Source of the DNA: JBBQWZ01 sp038210135
Lineage (GTDB): Bacteria > Acidobacteriota > Terriglobia > Bryobacterales > Bryobacteraceae
Length of the DNA: 64,000 bases
NCBI GenBank assembly: GCA_038210135.1
Contig: JBBQWZ010000031.1
Location: forward strand, 17,207 to 81,206
Reading direction: 5' to 3'
In this document: positions 60,894 through 64,000 of the stretch, in pieces
Layout: every line of letters starts with the position of its first letter
How positions within the stretch are numbered: position 1 is the stretch's first letter
The notes under the pieces: model-generated
The model's database searches: none
Seen by the model: only the letters and a program-made list of their open reading frames with translations
Told to the model about the DNA's origin: nothing
Translations under genes and position numbers: made by a program

Positions 60894-61772
60894 ATGCGTC
60901 TTCCCATTGCCATTGTCTGTTGTGCGTTCGTCCTGGCGTCGGGCTGTCAAAAGAAAGAGGCCGCCGCGCCTGGCCCGCAAGCAACGGTTATCTTCCGGGA
61001 TGGCACGCGCATCTCCGGTGAGGTGGTGCAAACCACACCAGCACAGCTTACATTGAAAGCCTTTGATGGCACGGTCCGCGTCCTGGAAATGCGGAATGTA
61101 CGCACCGTAGACTACGGCGACGCAACGTCGCCAGCGCCACCCGTGGCCACCAATACGCAGCAAAGTCGTCCGGCGCGAGTGCACAACGATGGACCGCCAA
61201 CCCCGCCGCGCTATCACCCGGAGGAATCACATATCTCCACCGCCACGTTTACTCTCCCGGTAGGCACTAGAGTGGAAATCCGAACTGACGAGAATATCGA
61301 TTCAAGGACTGTGGCCGAGGGCCAGACCTACGCTGCTGAGATCTATCGGGATGTAATGGACCCGGCAGGCGACGTCGTCCTCCCGCAAGGGGCGAACGCT
61401 CAATTGGTTGTGCGATCAGCGACAAATGGCGGACGGATTTCAGGATCCTCGGACCTACTCGTGGATTTGGCTTCCGTGTCCGTCGGCGGCCGGCGATATG
61501 TGGTCGTGAGTTCAGATGTGGAGCGGCGCGGTAGGCCGGGAATTGGCGCCAACCGGCGCACTGCGGAATATGTGGGCGGAGGGAGTGGGCTCGGGGCCAT
61601 CATTGGTGCCATCGCAGGCCATGGCAAAGGCGCGGCGATTGGCGCGGGCGCAGGTGCCGGCGCAGGTGTACTCGCCCAAGTCCTTACGAAAGGTGGCTCC
61701 GTCAGTATCCCCGCCGAAACGCTGCTGACGTTCCAGCTCGATAGGCCATTACGAATCGTTCCCGCGCGATAA
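60894..61772 (+). CDS. Glycine-zipper lipoprotein
   Basis: A 292-residue lipoprotein: signal peptide with lipobox LASGC. The N-terminal half contains DGTRISGEVVQTTPAQLTLK, a beta domain, then a Pro/Thr-rich linker, a second domain (VGTRVEIRTDENIDSRTVAEG, then ISGSSDLLVDLASVSVGGRRYVVVSS) and a glycine-zipper (GSGLGAIIGAIAGHGKGAAI and GAGAGAGAGVLAQ). Glycine zippers are associated with membrane insertion and oligomerisation. Role unknown; likely outer-membrane or periplasmic. Confidence 0.8.
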   Translation: MRLPIAIVCCAFVLASGCQKKEAAAPGPQATVIFRDGTRISGEVVQTTPAQLTLKAFDGTVRVLEMRNVRTVDYGDATSPAPPVATNTQQSRPARVHNDGPPTPPRYHPEESHISTATFTLPVGTRVEIRTDENIDSRTVAEGQTYAAEIYRDVMDPAGDVVLPQGANAQLVVRSATNGGRISGSSDLLVDLASVSVGGRRYVVVSSDVERRGRPGIGANRRTAEYVGGGSGLGAIIGAIAGHGKGAAIGAGAGAGAGVLAQVLTKGGSVSIPAETLLTFQLDRPLRIVPAR

Positions 61773-61961
61773 GATCCGCGCGTCAGAAAAGCACGTCCGG
61801 GAAATCGGTTACTCGATTACACTCGCATGGGGTTCAGGGGACTGCGAGAGCGTGAGGGGTACAGACAGAATCAGCGGACTCATCGCACCGCGGAGGAGTC
61901 CCAACGAAAAGACCGCTTGCGAACCGGCTCTGACGGCGCTAGCCTGATCCGGAGTCTACTC

Positions 61962-63632
61962 ATGTTCAGTTCCACGTCCCGGATCGCCACCGCTTTTTCC
62001 CTCGCCGTGTTGTTGACCGCGTGCCGCACCGGTCCCGGCAAAATGGACGTCACCACTCGCGACGGCCGCGTCTCGCCGATGCTCCGGAATCTGGGCCGCT
62101 TCCATCACTCGATCTCGACCAGGGAGGCCATGGCGCAGCAGTATTTCGACCAGGGCCTCATGCTGGTGTACGCCTTCAACCACGCCGAGGCGGTTCGATC
62201 TTTCAAGGAGGCCGCCCGCGTCGATCCCCAATCCGCCATGGCCTATTGGGGCCAGGCCCTCGCCCTCGCACCCAACATCAACGACTCCGCCATTGGGCCT
62301 GATCGCGAACAGCAGGGCTACACCGCCATGCAGGAAGCCCTGAAGCGAAAGTCCGGCGCGAACGAACAGGAGGAGGCTCTTATTGATGCGCTCGCCGTCC
62401 GCTTCGCCGCCACGAAAGATCCGGATCGCAAAGTCCTGAACCAGAATTACGCCGACGCCATGAAAGGCGTCTACGCGAAATTCGCCTCCGACCCGGACGT
62501 CGCATCACTCTACGCCGACGCCGTCATGAACACCATGCCTTGGGACTACTGGCGCAAGGGCGTCGCGAAACCCGGCGTCCCCGAGGCCCGCGCCGCGCTC
62601 GAACAAACCATCGCGCATTATCCCGATCACGCCGGCGCGAATCACCTCTACATCCACTTGCTCGAAGCCTCGGACGACGTCGATAAAGCGGTCCCCAGCG
62701 CCGACCGCCTGGGCGCGCTTGCCCCCTCCGCCGGGCACCTGGTGCACATGCCCGCGCACATCTATATCCGCGTCGGACGCTATCGCGACGCCATCGACGC
62801 GAATGTCCGCGCCGTCGCCGCCGATGAAGATTACATTTCGCAATGCAAGGCGCAGGGCATTTATCCAGCCGCGTATTATCCGCACAACATCCATTTCCTC
62901 AACGCCGCGCTGGCCATGGAAGGACGCAGCAAAGAGGCCATCGAATCCGCTCGCAAGTCGGCGTCAAAGCATAATCACGAAATGATGAAGGTGCCGGAAA
63001 TGGCCGGCTTCCAATACGCGCTGAAAGCTTTGCCGCTGATGAACCTGGTCCGCTTCGGCCATTGGGACGAAATCCTAACCGAGCCGGAGCCGCCCGCCGA
63101 CGAACCCTTCAGCCGCGCCATCCGCCATTTCGCACGCGGCTTCGCGCAGTCCGCGAAAGGCAACCCCGCCGAAGCTAAGGCCGAGCTCGAAGCCATGATG
63201 AAGGATGGCGCCGAGCCGTCCCTCAAGAACATCAAGATGGGCGAAAACCCGCTTGCGAGCCAGATCGCCATTGGCGTCGGAATGTTAGACGGCGACATCG
63301 CGCAGAAAGCGGGAAAATTCGAGGTCGCGATCAAAGCCTTCGAGCGTGCCATCGACGCTGAAGACAGCCTGTTTTACAGCGAACCGCCGGACTGGATGAT
63401 TCCGCCGCGGCAATACTTAGCCGCCGCTTTGCTGGCGGCTCAAAAGCCAGCCGACGCGGAGAAAGTCTATCGCGAAGACCTGAAGCGCCACCGCAACAAC
63501 GGCTGGTCCCTGTTCGGGCTAGAGAAAGCCCTTCGCGCGCAAGGCAAAGCTCCAGCGGCTGACCGCGAAAAAGCCCGCTTCGAGGAAGCCTGGGCCCGCG
63601 CCGACGTCCAGCTAACCGCCTCCCGTTTCTAA
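61962..63632 (+). CDS. TPR-repeat lipoprotein
   Basis: A 556-residue lipoprotein with lipobox LLTAC, then TPR-type helical repeats (YFDQGLMLVYAFNHAEAVRS, YADAVMNTMPWDYWRKG, YALKALPLMNLVRFGHW, NNGWSLFGLEKALRAQGKA). The frame opens at 61827, but the ATG at 61962 begins the signal peptide and has GGAG upstream. Probably a periplasmic scaffold; relatives are common in Acidobacteriota. Confidence 0.8.
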   Translation: MFSSTSRIATAFSLAVLLTACRTGPGKMDVTTRDGRVSPMLRNLGRFHHSISTREAMAQQYFDQGLMLVYAFNHAEAVRSFKEAARVDPQSAMAYWGQALALAPNINDSAIGPDREQQGYTAMQEALKRKSGANEQEEALIDALAVRFAATKDPDRKVLNQNYADAMKGVYAKFASDPDVASLYADAVMNTMPWDYWRKGVAKPGVPEARAALEQTIAHYPDHAGANHLYIHLLEASDDVDKAVPSADRLGALAPSAGHLVHMPAHIYIRVGRYRDAIDANVRAVAADEDYISQCKAQGIYPAAYYPHNIHFLNAALAMEGRSKEAIESARKSASKHNHEMMKVPEMAGFQYALKALPLMNLVRFGHWDEILTEPEPPADEPFSRAIRHFARGFAQSAKGNPAEAKAELEAMMKDGAEPSLKNIKMGENPLASQIAIGVGMLDGDIAQKAGKFEVAIKAFERAIDAEDSLFYSEPPDWMIPPRQYLAAALLAAQKPADAEKVYREDLKRHRNNGWSLFGLEKALRAQGKAPAADREKARFEEAWARADVQLTASRF

Positions 63633-64000
63633 CGGTCCGCGCACTGAAGCGGTTCCAACGTCGAGACACGCTGCCCTGAACCCTGAGCGTAAGCGATGGG
63701 ACCCCTACGCTCGACCCGTCTCGAACTTGGCTTCGTTTCGCACCGAGGCACGATCGTAAGATCGCGCTCCCCAAAAAAAACCAGTACCGCGAAAACACCA
63801 ACGAAATCTCAAACCAAATCAAAGGCTTGCAAATCCAACCCGCAAATCCAGCAACCGCCCATGCTACAACCTAAATCGTAAGTCAATGTTTGGCCAACAA
63901 ACTCGCGGGAAGCCCGGCTCCCAGACGCCGGATCGGAGGCGGTTCTCCGAGACGTTCCGCCGGCCGCCCATGCAGACAACTGGGCCGCAGACCGGGAATA
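63633..64000. other. Intergenic end region
   Basis: No firm gene. The stretch at 63770-63880 is low-complexity, A- and C-rich. On the minus strand, 63883-64000 reads as an open frame ending in GAGLPASLLAKH, possibly the 3' end of a gene that starts beyond the window, but this is weak. Confidence 0.35.

Noticed and set aside
60492..61217. Extension of the small His-rich protein to 313 residues
   Set aside because: The upstream part is Arg/Trp-rich with no motif and overlaps the divergent lipoprotein gene.
1..64000. CRISPR arrays, tRNA and rRNA genes
   Set aside because: I looked for spaced identical repeats, cloverleaf-like TTC-containing segments and rRNA-like sequence by eye and saw none; a dedicated search would be needed to exclude a tRNA.

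Overview
The window looks like a chromosome segment of a soil Acidobacteriota, probably the Solibacter/Bryobacter side. The grounds are GC-rich codon use, two very large Oar-like TonB-dependent receptors (1147 residues each), a DUF1587/1595/1592/1588/1585 cytochrome paired with a DUF1552 protein, a TolB-like/TPR regulator of a type common in that phylum, PEP-CTERM proteins and many secreted serine-hydrolase or PQQ-type proteins. This taxonomic call is inference from gene content. I see no tRNA, rRNA or CRISPR array.

Layout. 1-4.6 kb: mixed single genes (edge of a C45-like hydrolase, ATP10-like thioredoxin-fold protein, class C beta-lactamase-like hydrolase, cupin, BtuF-like protein, creatininase). 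4.67-12.15 kb: a tight five-gene operon behind a near-consensus promoter, encoding exported cytochromes, a DUF1552 protein and an ankyrin protein. 12.2-16.4 kb: CheX/CheY pair, an outer-membrane transporter-like barrel and an orphan hypF. 16.5-22.9 kb: a TetR regulator with its operator, an Oar-like receptor, an alpha/beta hydrolase and an AMP-forming acyl-CoA ligase. A long hairpin between convergent genes ends this unit.

22.97-42.52 kb (minus strand): one 16-gene exopolysaccharide operon. It is headed by a NusG/UpxY-type antiterminator, then Wza-, Wzc-, Wzx- and Wzy-like proteins, four glycosyltransferases, a secreted glycosidase-like protein, a PglD/PglC/PglE/PglF-like set that would make and load diacetylbacillosamine, and a phytanoyl-CoA-dioxygenase/FemAB pair. 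Most junctions overlap by 4 bp or leave under 25 bp. The upstream region holds a sigma70-like promoter and a series of GTAGTA direct repeats, three of them about 21 bp apart.

42.9-46.7 kb: DUF892 ferritin-like protein and a three-gene membrane-glycosyltransferase/methyltransferase/GT2 unit. 46.7-48.1 kb: gene-poor scar with a broken IS1182-like transposase and an 82-bp tandem duplication. 48.2-54.1 kb: secreted protein, PQQ beta-propeller, two overlapping PEP-CTERM genes and a divergent TolB/TPR regulator. 54.2-55.6 kb: an AT-richer, frameshifted reverse transcriptase related to the retron/defence RT lineage, the strongest foreign element here. 56-59.4 kb: second Oar-like receptor. 59.5-63.6 kb: mazEF with a perfect palindromic operator, a small His-rich protein, a glycine-zipper lipoprotein and a TPR lipoprotein.

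The most noteworthy items are the decayed reverse transcriptase and its upstream AAC-rich block, the five-gene cytochrome/ankyrin operon of unknown substrate, and the polysaccharide operon with its phased operator array, unclassified secreted glycosidase and PhyH-FemAB tail.
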